Assembly: GCF_024868665.1 (NCBI RefSeq)
Contig: NC_079896.1
Location: forward strand, 1,083,196 to 1,147,195
Reading direction: 5' to 3'
DNA: 64,000 nt
From: Triplophysa rosa
Taxonomy: Eukaryota; Chordata; Actinopteri; Cypriniformes; Nemacheilidae
This document shows positions 1 to 10,260 of this stretch, piece after piece (position 1 is the first letter of the stretch; each line of letters begins with the position of its first letter). A program made the position numbers and the translations under genes. The notes beneath the pieces were generated by a model. That model saw nothing but the letters and a program-made list of their open reading frames with translations. It was not told the DNA's origin and made no database searches.

Positions 1-2104
1 TGGAAATATCATGTAACATAAGAAATGTCCCTAAAACAAATCAAGGCATTCTGTCCTGTGTGTTACAGTGATAAAGGCAGTTTTAAAACTCTGCTGTACT
101 TCCAAGTGGACGCTAGGGGGAGACATTGACTTCAGTATGTTATTATTAGTTCCACTGGTACATGAAAACAGAGACAAATCAGACATGAATCAGAACACAC
201 GGCAGTGTATGATGTCTGCATTTTGCGTCTCACCTTCATGCAATATGCATACTGTACTTCATGTGTTTTGTATAGAGAAGTTCAAATGTGTAATGTGGAT
301 CCTGTCGATTTTAACATTTACATTTTATAGTTACGCCTAGATCTAAAATATTTCATTGCCTAGAAAATGTTCTTTGGTGGAAAATATCACGAACAGCTGA
401 AAAGTTATGGAGAGTTTTTTTTATTCGCTTTCTGAGACATCTTCTGGTGTTGAGATTTGTATCACTCGATTCATCACCTCAAGCGTGTCCTAGCAGAGGT
501 GTGGTTTATTACATTAACTTTGTGAAACATCATGACCTGTGACAAATAATCGTTTGCACTTGGGTAATCTAACTTAAAACCTAAACCTTGTTTTGTGAAA
601 TGCTTCTTTTATGAATGCCATTGGGTTTCATTTTTGGTATCTAATGCAATGACAATCAGACATTGGCCACATTATAACCTTTGATGAAAAGTCTGATATG
701 ACTGATGGTTTGTTCATTTGATAATCTACTACTAAAATGATCTGCCAACATCTATTCAACTCGCATGACCTCGTGTGTCAATGTCACATACTGTAGAAAG
801 TTATAATATTTATTATGATTATATATTACACAACTTTACCTGCTAAGCATATAAGACAGAGTCTCATTGGTGGTATGACAACACAATAAGCATTTAAATG
901 ATTCCAAGTTTCTATGAACAATTACTTAAAATTCATATTTAGGGCAGGAATCAGAACATGACCCTTTTATTAAAGCCACAGCACTTTTTTTAAAACTGGA
1001 GTTTTCTAATAGTAATATAAACATTTGGCCTTCTTGCATGGCTCTGTGTTGCAGTGTGTTTTGCGACTCGGAGGTGAATGACACTGGCCACGAGCCAAAC
1101 TAAAGAGATGTTGGGAAAGCAGGGTTAAAGTTACAGTAGTCGCTGTTATATCACTTGGCAATGTTTTTGTGTGCTTTTCTGTCAAAACATCAGGTTCGTC
1201 GCTTGTGAAAGAGCTGAACATTATGACATTATTGAATCAGTCCAATGTCAGCTGACGAGCTCAGAGTAACAATTAATTCAAAACCCCGCCCACAAGCTCA
1301 GAGCAGCCAATTAACGCGAAGTCCCGCCCACTCCATAAGCCACATGCAGAACATTGCAGAGAGGAGATGGGGAATCTTCCAGAAGGTTGACTGAAAATCA
1401 GAAGGCCCTGATAGATCTGATAGATGTTGTTATTGATCCAAAATGATAGTGATCTTGATATCTTGTTCATTCTCCAAAACGGATAGATCTAACTATCCTG
1501 CTGACTTGGACGTCAGAGGGACAGAACAGCAGGCAGGAGACGAAGTGATGTTATAAAAATTAAATGTCTATCTTAGCCTACAAGAAGGTGTGCGTTTGCT
1601 TCTTTTCACTTTTAATAATAATTAAATGAACAAAGTTTATTGTTGAGAGAAAACACAGTTGCGTTCAGATGCCCATTCTAACCCGTTGACTCTATCGCCG
1701 GCGACTTTGACTAGAAACACAATGAGCAGGTGTTATTATACCAACATAGAGAGTGGAAAGTTACTGCTTCACAGCATTGTCTCGTGACGTTATTATGAAC
1801 CTTGAGAATGAGACCACCGCAAATTCATCACTTGTGAGGGCAATACAAATGCAGTTCTCAACAGAATGTAGAATAAAGTAATATAGAATATAATTACTCA
1901 TTTTATACCATCGATTATAGTTATTGTTTGCCAAACAAATGGGTTTGTATTTATATAGGTTATGCTTTAAATGTTGTTGCTTCATAAATTGTTTATTTGC
2001 TGAAAAGCTGTTAAACAGAGAAACTGACTTCCATTGACACTGGAAGAAAAAAGAGAGAAAAATGAGAATTTGATTGTTGAAACACATGAGGACTATGGAG
2101 GTGT
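1..2104. other. Intergenic, no gene seen
   Basis: AT-rich sequence with only short chance frames. The stretch 1273-1390 is mildly GC-rich with three CCCGCCCA-type boxes (1284, 1323) but has no exon next to it. No recognisable repeat end. Confidence 0.5.
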
Positions 2105-2258
2105 AAATGAATGTCGATTGTAGAGGTCAAATAATCTGTATTTGAGTAAATTTGAAGAGAAATGTTTGAGTTAATGTTGAGATCTTAAATAATATTGACA
2201 TTTGATTGCAGACTTCAGAATTTTAAGCTTGCTATTTCATCTCATTGGTGTCCAGGAG
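2105..2258 (-). repeat. Dispersed GAGATCTCAATAT-type repeat, first part
   Basis: Matches the family seen fully at 31148-31485 and 48783-49120: GAGGTGTAAAT, GTAGAGGTCAAAT, GAGAAATGTTTGAGTT, TTGATTGCAGAC, then TTTCATCTCATTG. The match stops at CAGGAG (2253-2258) and resumes after 4637, so a transposon has split this copy. Confidence 0.6.
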
Positions 2259-2452
2259 GGTCCGTGTACCTTCGGATAATTCATTTATTCGTTTTTGTTT
2301 TCAAAATAGAAAAACGAATAAACCGTTCACTTTTTACATATTCCACCGTATACGAGACAAATTTTTGGTTTGTTTTCCTCAATATTTCTTTAAGTGCATC
2401 AAATTAATATACAACAAAACCAAAACGAAACATCAAGTATTTTTTATTACCG

Positions 2453-2956
2453 TAATGATAGTAGACTAATAAGCGCACGTATGAATTGTCCGCCGGTCAG
2501 TACTGCGATTGATCCAGATCACGTTTAAAGTATGTCCAGTAACAGTGTTAAGATTAATCAGAACAATCTAGCGCAGTTCTGACAGAACGATCGCATGGAA
2601 TCATTTTGCTATGATGTAATTAATTTACCTTGGTTTTGTTATTTGGCGTGATTTTTTTGGGCGGTATATATTAACATTTACATATTAATATATACATATT
2701 ACGCATTTGACGTGATGCATGCTTTCAGGCTCTATCTCACGTTCTTCGCCCCAAAAATCACGCCAAATAACAAAACCAAGGTAAATTAATTACATCATAG
2801 CAAAATGATTGCATGTGATCGTTCTGTCAGAACTGCGCTAGATTGTTTTGATTAATCTTAGCACTGTTACTGGACATGCTTTAAACGTGATCTGGATCAA
2901 TCGCAGTACTGACCGGCGGCCTCGGATAATTATACGTGCGCTTATTACTATCATTA
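2453..2956. mobile_element. 504-bp palindromic (foldback) element
   Basis: Arms 2453-2663 and 2747-2956 are inverted copies with few differences around an 83-nt AT-rich loop. Ends read TAATGATAGTA...TACTATCATTA; internal markers are AAGCGCACGT/ACGTGCGCTT, TTAATTTACCTTGG and GGCGTGATTTTT. No coding capacity. A long-arm MITE of unassigned superfamily. Confidence 0.8.
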
Positions 2957-2959
2957 CCA

Positions 2960-4108
2960 GTGGCTTAACTTTGTTTTGAAAAGTGGTGGGGACAAAGACG
3001 ACACAAACAATACTTTAATAAATTGTTTGTGTAAGAACTCGTTGGGAATATTCATGGACGTCACAAGCGCGAAACATAGGTGACTCCTCTAGAAAACAGT
3101 ATAAAAACTGCGCCGTTTTATCGACTGCTTCAGTGGTGTAACGTTAGTGCTAAAGACGCATAACAAGTAATATTGACACCGCCGTGAAGCAGGTTCGAAT
3201 CCACTGATCTCACTATTCTAAATTTTCACATATCAGATCTGCTTCCATTTGTTTTTAAACTATATCATGTTTTCATCAATATATAATTTAAAGCATGTTG
3301 TGCTTTATTATATGTAAGGATGGCGTACGTAATTAAACGTATTAATTCGTGATGAAACAAAAACTACTGAAACGAATGTGTGTTTTCCCCATGTTAAAAA
3401 TTTGGTGTTTGACAACCCCCTGCTAATAAGGACAAACATTCAAGTATACAGGGGAAACAGATGGAAAATAATATCTTTAAAAAATCTTATTTTCACATAT
3501 TACTACGGGCATTGCCTGATAGGCTACAAATATACAACAACTTTCTAAATTTTGTTTTGAACTCATGAAACTACAAAGTTGTGACTTTTTCCATTTATTG
3601 GTGTTTTCTATCAAGTATCAAAATGTAATTAATCTTGCAATAGGCGATAGCAACCGCATGTCCAGAACAATAAGGACGAATATATAGCACCAAAGTGCAA
3701 TTAAGCGCAAAATGTTTGGTACATGTATGACTTGATCAGCCATTTTCAAATATTTTCATCATTTTATTAAAAATAAATACCTTTACAATCTGATATGTGA
3801 TAGGGAAAAAGTTCAGCAAACAGCAATCGCGAACCCACGACGACATGAAGCAGGTAACACTTGCTTTACGCTCTACGCCACCGGAGCAGTTAAGTTTTCT
3901 GTGCCTTTCTTACATTTTGTCTATTCCAATCTGAAACTGATGGGCGGAGTTAGTATAACCTCTGCTTACAAAGCGGGCTACTTGCACGGTAAATAGACGC
4001 TCCGTATTTTTTATTTCTTACAATAAGTGGTGGGGACAAAATTGACTTTGACAAAAAGTGGTGGGGACATGACCCACCCATCCACCCGCAAATTACGCCT
4101 ATGGGTAC
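2960..4108. repeat. Unclassified repeat with GTGGTGGGGAC boxes and two tRNA-like segments
   Basis: Direct copies of AAGTGGTGGGGACA occur near the left end (2981) and twice near the right end (4025, 4056). Between them lie two tRNA-promoter-like segments in opposite orientation: 3131-3206 (+) with the B-box GGTTCGAATCC, and 3892-3825 (-) with an A-box-like GGTGGCGTAGAGC and B-box-like GGGTTCGCGATT. Both share a GAAGCAGGT/ACCTGCTTC piece. No open frame. Boundaries are approximate. Confidence 0.4.
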
Positions 4109-4342
4109 GACCCACAGCGCAAACAGAAAAACGAAAAACACATAACTTGAAAATCGCCTAGTTTTCATTTGTTTAAATTTTCATTTCTTAAATTAGAATT
4201 CAGTAAAATAAAAATTAAGAAAATGAGAGAAAATTACAATAATCCCATTACAAGGTTATCCAGAAAAAAATGAACGTTTCGTTTCAGTCTTTTCATTTTT
4301 GCATTTGCATTGTATGGTCTGAAAATTGAATTGTGAAGCGTT

Positions 4343-4617
4343 AAGCCCATTGCACATTGAGTCCGAAATTTGCGTCCGAAATTTCCGCACGTTAAAAAAT
4401 AAATACGACCTCACGTTGTGTCAATCACATTTACACACTGCCTCCGATATTTTCGTCCGTCATAAAAAATTCGGACCGGGTTCGATTTTCTGCGTTTTCG
4501 CATCCGTATCAAGCATTTTGAGTGGCCTTTTTAAACAATTCAGAGACACCGTACAAACGAGAGCCAAATACGAAAAAACGCATACGAAAATTTCGGACTG
4601 TATGTGCAAAGACCTTT
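4343..4617. mobile_element. Short TIR DNA transposon (MITE)
   Basis: Imperfect inverted ends of about 30 bp: left TTGCACATTGAGTCCGAAAT, right (reverse) TTGCACATACAGTCCGAAAT. The interior is rich in TCCGAA/TTCGGA motifs and has no frame of its own. Superfamily is not fixed; no clean target duplication seen. Confidence 0.6.
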
Positions 4618-4636
4618 ACACGGACCGACACGGACC

Positions 4637-4700
4637 CAGGAGCATCTCATCTCTGCTTTTTCTTGATTATGGGATGGGAGTCTGATATTTTGTCTGAGGT
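4637..4700 (-). repeat. Dispersed repeat, second part
   Basis: Continues the copy at 2105-2258 after the 2.4-kb insertion: AGGAGCATCTCATCTCTG...TTTTTCTT aligns with the end of the family copy at 7055-7150. Confidence 0.45.
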
Positions 4701-4742
4701 TCATTTGTATAAATTGACTCATGCACGAGTATCAGAACATGT

Positions 4743-5212
4743 TTTATTCAGAAACCAAACAGTGGTTTGAGGTTTAATCTTCAGACTCTTTTAGAAACAA
4801 ACAATCATTAATTTTCTTCTCAAACAATACAATAAACACTTTGTTCTGCCGCTCATCTAAATAAAATCGTTTATGTACAACATTTATACAGAATGTTTTC
4901 TATTAAAAACAGTAATACAAAAATTTACAGAGCCTACTGTACATGGAACGATTTCAGTGCTAAATATTTCATAGAATGATCATTTAAAGTTTAGCAGCGA
5001 TTTAAAATACAACTTTAAATATTTGACTTAAACGCTAATAAATATAAGAATCATATTTACTACATAAAACTATATTTACTATGGTAAAAACGATATACTT
5101 TATGGTATGAGGTATATGTAAAAAGTCTGATACATTCTATTGGACAGAAGCATAAATGCGATTTGGATCCATCGATGTGGCATCATCTGTTGAGGTTATA
5201 TCGGTATGCAAT
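4743..5212 (-). other. cyp24a1: Probable 3'UTR exon of cyp24a1
   Basis: The last coding exon has a donor (G|GTAATG) one base after the TGA stop at 5346-5344. The next strong acceptor downstream on the minus strand is TTTTTACAG ending at 5213, so the terminal exon would begin at 5212 and be wholly untranslated. Minus-strand AATAAA occurs at 4748-4743 and would end the transcript near 4720. The segment is AT-rich with no open frame. The 3' boundary is inferred; other poly(A) signals are possible. Confidence 0.5.
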
Positions 5213-5343
5213 CTGTAAAAACAAAAATCAAGTTTGAAAATAAAGAAGAAACTTAGTCTGATATAAACAGCGGAAGACCAAACGGGAATGCTATGTATAC
5301 TCAATAAAACATTTCATTGTAAAGTAAATCTTATTTCATTACC

Positions 5344-7985
5344 TCATCGGGGGATAAAAGCCACTGGAAGCTCTCGACTGGGAACCAGCGTCCCAGAATG
5401 CAACGCTTCAACTGGCTCATGATCTGTGGCCACAATCTCATAGTCACGCAGAATCTGTGATAAAATACACAATGAACATAATGTCATTATGAGCCACATG
5501 ACTCTTTACACATAATATTAATATCTGACTGCATTGAAAAGTTAACGCACCCAACACAAACCCAACTGGATCTGCAGTTCGGCAAGACGCCGGCCGATGC
5601 ACATTCTCTTTCCGATGCCGAAGGGCACATGAGTGAACGGGTTGATGGAGTTCTTCTCGTGAAGCCAGCGTTCGGGTCTGAACTGCTTTCCATTGTCAAA
5701 ATATTCCTCGTTGGAACCCAAAGCCTGACTGTTGATCATCAGAACCGTCTGAGAACATGAAGATGAGAGTTAAACAGATTCCACTCCAATGAGAAAACTT
5801 TACAAACTTTTTTTTTCTTAGGTAAAGTGTGAAATTGCAAAATGAACTTGTTTTTTTATGTTTTCAAAAGCGAATGTGATGTCGGTGCGCTCTGGAAGGT
5901 CTATAGAAGGTTTTTGCTCTTTTTTTTAACTGTATCTGCTAAAGGTTCATTTTTATTTTAGAGAGGCCTTAAAACTAACAGACATACTGTAAACTTAAAG
6001 CCACATCTTCATCTTTAAAGTAGGGTTCGTCCGGGTGTAATGACAACATAGGGGACAGTATAAGAGAAAACTCATGAAATACTTACGCCCTTGGGTAAAG
6101 TATAATCGCCCAGCACGGTGTCTTTGTCTAAAGTTCGGCTGGTGAAGGGGATGGAGGGTGTAAGTCTGTGAGAAAGAGAGAAAACAACGTTAAAGCTCTG
6201 CTGTAATCGGCGAGGTATGTTGCTAAAGCAAGTCAGGGAGAAATAATCCTACAAAAACACTTTCGACATTCCAGTGCAACTTTCTATAAAGCATGACCGT
6301 CGAAGAAAAGCGCGATGGTAAAATCACGACTGAACTCATGTTTTTCAGTGGCTTTTAAACTCAGCTGACTGAACTTGAATGACCCGTCTAATCTACTGGG
6401 TTCAGATGAGCTTAGAGTATAGAAAAACGTTCTGCTGTGATTTTAAAGGGGTCACATGGCGCAAATACGTGTTTCTCTGTGTCTTTGGTGTGGGGTCACA
6501 TGGCACGGCTAAAATGAATATTATGGTTTGTTTTAGATGTAATGTAATGTGTATACAGGATTTAAGGTTGAAAAACACTGTATTTTCCACACACCGTGTA
6601 TGTTTGTATCTCCTCTTTGCTCAGCCTCTCTGAAACGCACAGATTTTTAACAAAGCTCATGGCTCTGAAAAGCGAGGTGTGCTGTGATTGGCCAGTTAAC
6701 CAGTGCATAGTGATTGGTGGAATACTGCAAGCGTGTGAGGGAAATGCAACACCTCTGACCATATTTGGAACATCAGGTTCCTCTTCAATTGTACTGACAG
6801 GTACGCCCACCTTACTTGCGTATACATTTGGGCGGTCTTAGTCAAATCAGACCACCAACTGATGTAGATTTGTGGGGGTGTGGCTACACGAGGTGTTTCA
6901 GGCAGGTCTGGGTGAGCGTTCGCTTTTACATAGAATGACTCTTTTGTTCCCACACTTTCATTTCTGCAATCATACGTGTCTAATACATGCATGAGCAACT
7001 TATAACACACCAAAGACACAGAAAAACACGTGTTAGCGCCATATGACCCCTTTAAGAAAACATTTCCATTTGCTCTCCATTTCATCTCATTGATGTTTAG
7101 GAGAAATAATTGAGATATGAAAGAGATCTCATCTGTGATTTGTCTTTCTTTTGGGATGTCACGTCTGCTCACCTCATAGACTCCTTCAGACAGGCTTTGA
7201 GGTAAGGCATATTCTTGATGTGCTCGGCACACGGCGTCTGTCCGGCCGGAACCACGTCTTGAATCTCCTTCAGAAGTTTTCCTTGTGCGCAGGGGTTGCG
7301 CGAGAGGTTGAAAATAGCCCACAACATGCTATTGGCCGTCTGAAACAGGAAAACAAGGATTCGCCAGGTCAGTTTCGACGGTCTCATTCTTCGGACTTAT
7401 CTGCTTGATCAAACTAAGCACTGTGTTGTTCATTCTTCAAACAGAACAAAGACTGATTTATTCCTTCGCTCATCTGTGACTTGCGTTCACACGTACCGTC
7501 TCCACTCCTCCGACCTGGAGCTCTGTTGTGGCGGCAACCAGCTCTTTCTTGGTGAGGTGATTCTGATGGTAGATGTCACAGAGGAAATCTTCGGCTTTTC
7601 CATCTGACTGTCTATTCAACTTCTTGTCAATGTAAAGTTTTGCTGTTAAGCAAAATATTTTTTATTATTAAGTTATTACTACACAATCATATTAAGTTCA
7701 CGAACATTCCCAAAGTTCCCAAAAGCACCACCGTGATACCATGGTACTTATCCCCGTTAGTACTTTTGCGGTGTTTTCTGTGTGTGTTTTGGACCAGAAA
7801 GTGAAGTGTACACTGGGTATGTGTGACAGCTGACAGAAATTGAGTCAACAGCCGCACAACAATCTGTGAGTAATTCAGCCCCGCGTCAACATTACACCCC
7901 AACCCTCCCTCTCCTCTACTACAAATATTTGTCTGGATTCTATTGCACTCAGGTCACTGCGTTTACTACAAAGGTTTACTCTCTC

Positions 7986-8019
<34 letters not shown>

Positions 8020-10009
8020 GCTCGCTCGCTCTGCACACATGGATCTGCCGTGGGGTACAAGAGAGGGGTGTCGGACCAATATGCCGTTCATCACCTGACT
8101 GAAAATGTGCTTTGAACGCTTTTGTGGGTCACACATCACCCAATTAAGGAACCCTTCAGTACCTGTGCTAAAAATACAGTCCCAGGCTGCCGTGTGGTCC
8201 TGCCATGTTTTCGTGTTCAGGTTTTTATGGAGCTCCACAGGCGTCACCATCATGGTTCCAAATGTGCTCATCATCTGAAAGGGAGAGAACGGCAAACACG
8301 CTCAGAAAAACAATTAACGGGGCAATTTCGGAATGTTTCTGGAAGCTGGGACGGCCGGCGGAACGTGATGCGTGATTTCGGGGAACCCACTGAACTATGA
8401 ACTGTTTGTGGCTTTGCATCTTTGCATTGACAAACCACAAACCCAGCCGTATCAGAGGACGCCACAGATAAAGCTTATCTCAGCAAATTCACCGATCAAA
8501 CTATTAATGGGGTCGAAGAGGTGATCAATTTACCGTCTTTATCGCCGCGATAAAATCCATGGCTTCCTCGCTGATGCTTTCTTGCAGGAGACCAAAGCGT
8601 TTGTCATAGAGCACGTAGCAAATAGCTGTGATGACAGAAGGGGACAAACACTTTTAATATATCACATATATCATACTTCTACTCTTAAAAATAAAGAGTA
8701 AAAATGTATGTTCTCAGTGCACTGGTGTTTCACAGAATTCAAAAACTTATCTGAAGAACATACAACGTGATATCACTTTTTAGAGCTGCATAAAAAATAA
8801 ATACAGTTAAAACGATGTTTGTGGCACAGAATAATAGAAAAAAACTCACTTTCAAACGACCACTTGTTGAGTTCACAATACAAATCATTGATCTGTCCGT
8901 TGACATGAGCGTTTCCAATCCTCTTCATCAAATCTGCCGAAACCTTTTAAAAAAAAACAACAATAATCATTTGTGTATACTTCATCGTATATTATAATGA
9001 GATTGACTGCTCTTTAACTCACTTCATTGATCTTGCCGTCCAGCTTCATGACTTCACTTGGCTTCATTAACTTCTGTTGAAACGCGCTGCGCACGCGCTG
9101 CCAGTCTTTCCCTTCCCTGCACGTGCACAAGTTTATACTTTAAATTACATAAAGGTCTAGAAAAAAAACACTCGAATACACTTGTGATGAAACGGGAATA
9201 TTTACAGTATCAGCAGCCCATAAGCCTCGTCTCTCATGTCTCTGTAAGCTTTCCAGGGTTTGATCTCCAGTCTCTGAGGATGGCTGCTCTCTTTGCGGTA
9301 AAGCGCCTCTAATAAACACGGAGAGCCGATGTGAACCGACTCAAAAGATCCGAGTTTCATCCGGAAGATCTTCCCGAACTTCTTATGGTAATCGATCTGA
9401 GGAGGAAAAGGAAAAAGTTCACATAAAGCGTATTAAAAGAAATAACATAACAAGTATTATAATACGTTTAAAAAAATAAATAGGCCTATACATAAATCCG
9501 TTCAAAATGTGGTTTTAGTCCCATAGCACTTTTTACAGAAAATACATTTTAGCAGGGGACACATGCCATTATGTAAAATTATGAAATATCGGAAGAACGT
9601 TCAATAATGACATAAATGATTAAATGCATTATTTTTGAGAGAAGATTGTTTCTTACTAAATGACAATATACAGTGCTTTCCAAAGACATAAACAGGCATA
9701 TTGAAAACATAAAAAAAGAAATTATTGTAAAATGAAGTGCATTATTATTATTATTAAAGTGTCTCATACCAGCGCCTCGTGTTGTCTCTTTAGACCACCT
9801 CTCCGCAGGAGCTCGATGAGGCTGCCGAACACCGGCCAGTTAGTTGGTCCAGGAATGGACTGGAGGCTGTGAGGGCAGGGCGCGCTCGGCACAGCATCCT
9901 TCGAGTCCAGCACACATACGGATGTTGTGGTCTTACACTGCTGAAGCCCCACGGGCTTCTTCTTCAGCAGCTCCAGAATCTGTGGAGCCTTCTGGATCTG
10001 AGTTCTCAT
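5344..10009 (-). CDS. cyp24a1: Vitamin D 24-hydroxylase (cytochrome P450 24A1), 11 coding exons
   Basis: Mitochondrial class P450 that inactivates 1,25-dihydroxyvitamin D by 24-hydroxylation, using adrenodoxin as electron donor (family knowledge). Exons on the minus strand: 10009-9770, 9396-9206, 9116-9023, 8943-8850, 8625-8534, 8274-8163, 7642-7497, 7339-7173, 6165-6087, 5748-5551, 5454-5344. All junctions are GT-AG and the phases close, giving 1524 nt and 507 aa, against about 514 in mammals. Landmarks: proline-rich hinge [12 protein letters not shown] in exon 1; [17 protein letters not shown] in exon 2; [20 protein letters not shown] in exon 6; I-helix GGVETT across exons 7/8 (about residues 319-324); ExxR at E376/R379 (KESMR); FRPERW at 428-433; heme-ligand motif [10 protein letters not shown] at 448-457 with Cys455. 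The C-terminus [15 protein letters not shown] is typical of CYP24A1. The basic N-terminal ~35 residues fit a mitochondrial presequence. The start is the first ATG, 30-40 nt below the TATA box. CYP27 relatives are excluded by the match along the full length. Confidence 0.96.
6443..7055. mobile_element. 613-bp TTAA-flanked non-autonomous transposon in cyp24a1 intron
   Basis: Termini TTAAAGGGGTCACATGGCGC and, inverted, TTAAAGGGGTCATATGGCGC, followed inside by ACGTGTTTCTCTGTGTCTTTGG and its inverse near 7010. TTAA at both ends suits a piggyBac-like target choice. It lies in the intron between coding exons 8 and 9. No transposase frame. Confidence 0.75.
7055..7150 (-). repeat. Partial copy of the dispersed GAGATCTCAAT-type repeat
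   Basis: TTTCCATTTGCTCTCCATTT, ATTGAGATATGAAAGAGATC and TCATCTGTGATTTGTCTTTC match 49018-49120. Abuts coding exon 8 of cyp24a1 and the 613-bp element. Confidence 0.5.
7979..8031. repeat. CT/CTCG microsatellite
   Basis: (CT)n with a single CTGT interruption, then CTCGCTCGCTCG. In the cyp24a1 intron between exons 6 and 7; a likely polymorphic marker. Confidence 0.9.
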
Positions 10010-10068
10010 CTTTATGCGTGCGTAAAAGTGTTCCTCAAGTTTCTCTTAGATGACTTACATCTTGCCAC

Positions 10069-10083
10069 AATATATATATACCC
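10069..10083 (-). promoter_or_regulatory. TATA box of cyp24a1
   Basis: On the minus strand the run GGGTATATATATATTG lies 60-75 bp upstream of the ATG at 10009. This places transcription start at about 10040-10045 and leaves a 5'UTR of roughly 35 nt. Mammalian CYP24A1 also has a TATA-type promoter. The exact start is inferred. Confidence 0.7.
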
Positions 10084-10115
10084 TGGTCCGTGTTTATCTC
10101 GGTCGGACGCGGCGA

Positions 10116-10120
10116 CCAAT
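10116..10120 (+). promoter_or_regulatory. Inverted CCAAT box, cyp24a1 promoter
   Basis: GACCAATCAGG reads on the plus strand, so it is ATTGG in gene orientation, about 40 bp upstream of the TATA box. This is the usual NF-Y spacing. It is followed toward the TATA by a CpG-containing stretch (GTCGGACGCGGCG on the plus strand, 10102-10114). Confidence 0.5.
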
Positions 10121-10242
10121 CAGGAATCGTGTGTAGATGTCGAGCCCACCATTAATTTATGGATCCACGTTGGTAAGTATCGCATGACCCCGTGTAAATC
10201 GGGGAAGTGCCCTCAAACGCGCTTTATAAATAAACAAAAAGG

Positions 10243-10257
10243 AGGTGACGCGGTTCG
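10243..10257 (+). promoter_or_regulatory. Candidate DR3 vitamin D response element
   Basis: AGGTGA-CGC-GGTTCG: two hexamers of the VDR/RXR type (RRKNSA-like) separated by three bases, about 165 bp upstream of the cyp24a1 TATA box and antisense to the gene. The first half-site equals AGGTGA of the well-known rat Cyp24a1 proximal VDRE; the second differs from GGTTCA by its last base. In mammals the proximal VDREs also lie on the antisense strand within 300 bp of the start. The function is inferred from position and motif. Confidence 0.45.
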
Positions 10258-10260
10258 CTT

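Larger units (their letters stand above)
2259..4636. mobile_element. Composite 2.4-kb non-autonomous DNA transposon inserted in a repeat
   Basis: Begins GGTCCGTGT and ends ACACGGACC (9-bp inverted termini; GGTCCGTGT recurs inverted just inside the right end). It is flanked by 6-bp direct repeats CAGGAG at 2253-2258 and 4637-4642. The sequences outside are the two halves of one dispersed repeat. No transposase frame is present. Inside are a 504-bp palindrome (2453-2956), a 1.1-kb unit with GTGGTGGGGAC boxes (2960-4108) and a short TIR element (4343-4617). Confidence 0.6.

Noticed and set aside
3131..3206. 76-nt tRNA gene (CAGTGG...CCACTG ends)
   Set aside because: The CCACTG directly follows the T-loop, leaving no separate T-stem and acceptor strand; only the B-box is convincing.
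6696..7322. 208-aa minus-strand open frame
   Set aside because: Reads cyp24a1 exon 8 in a wrong frame and then runs through a MITE in the intron.
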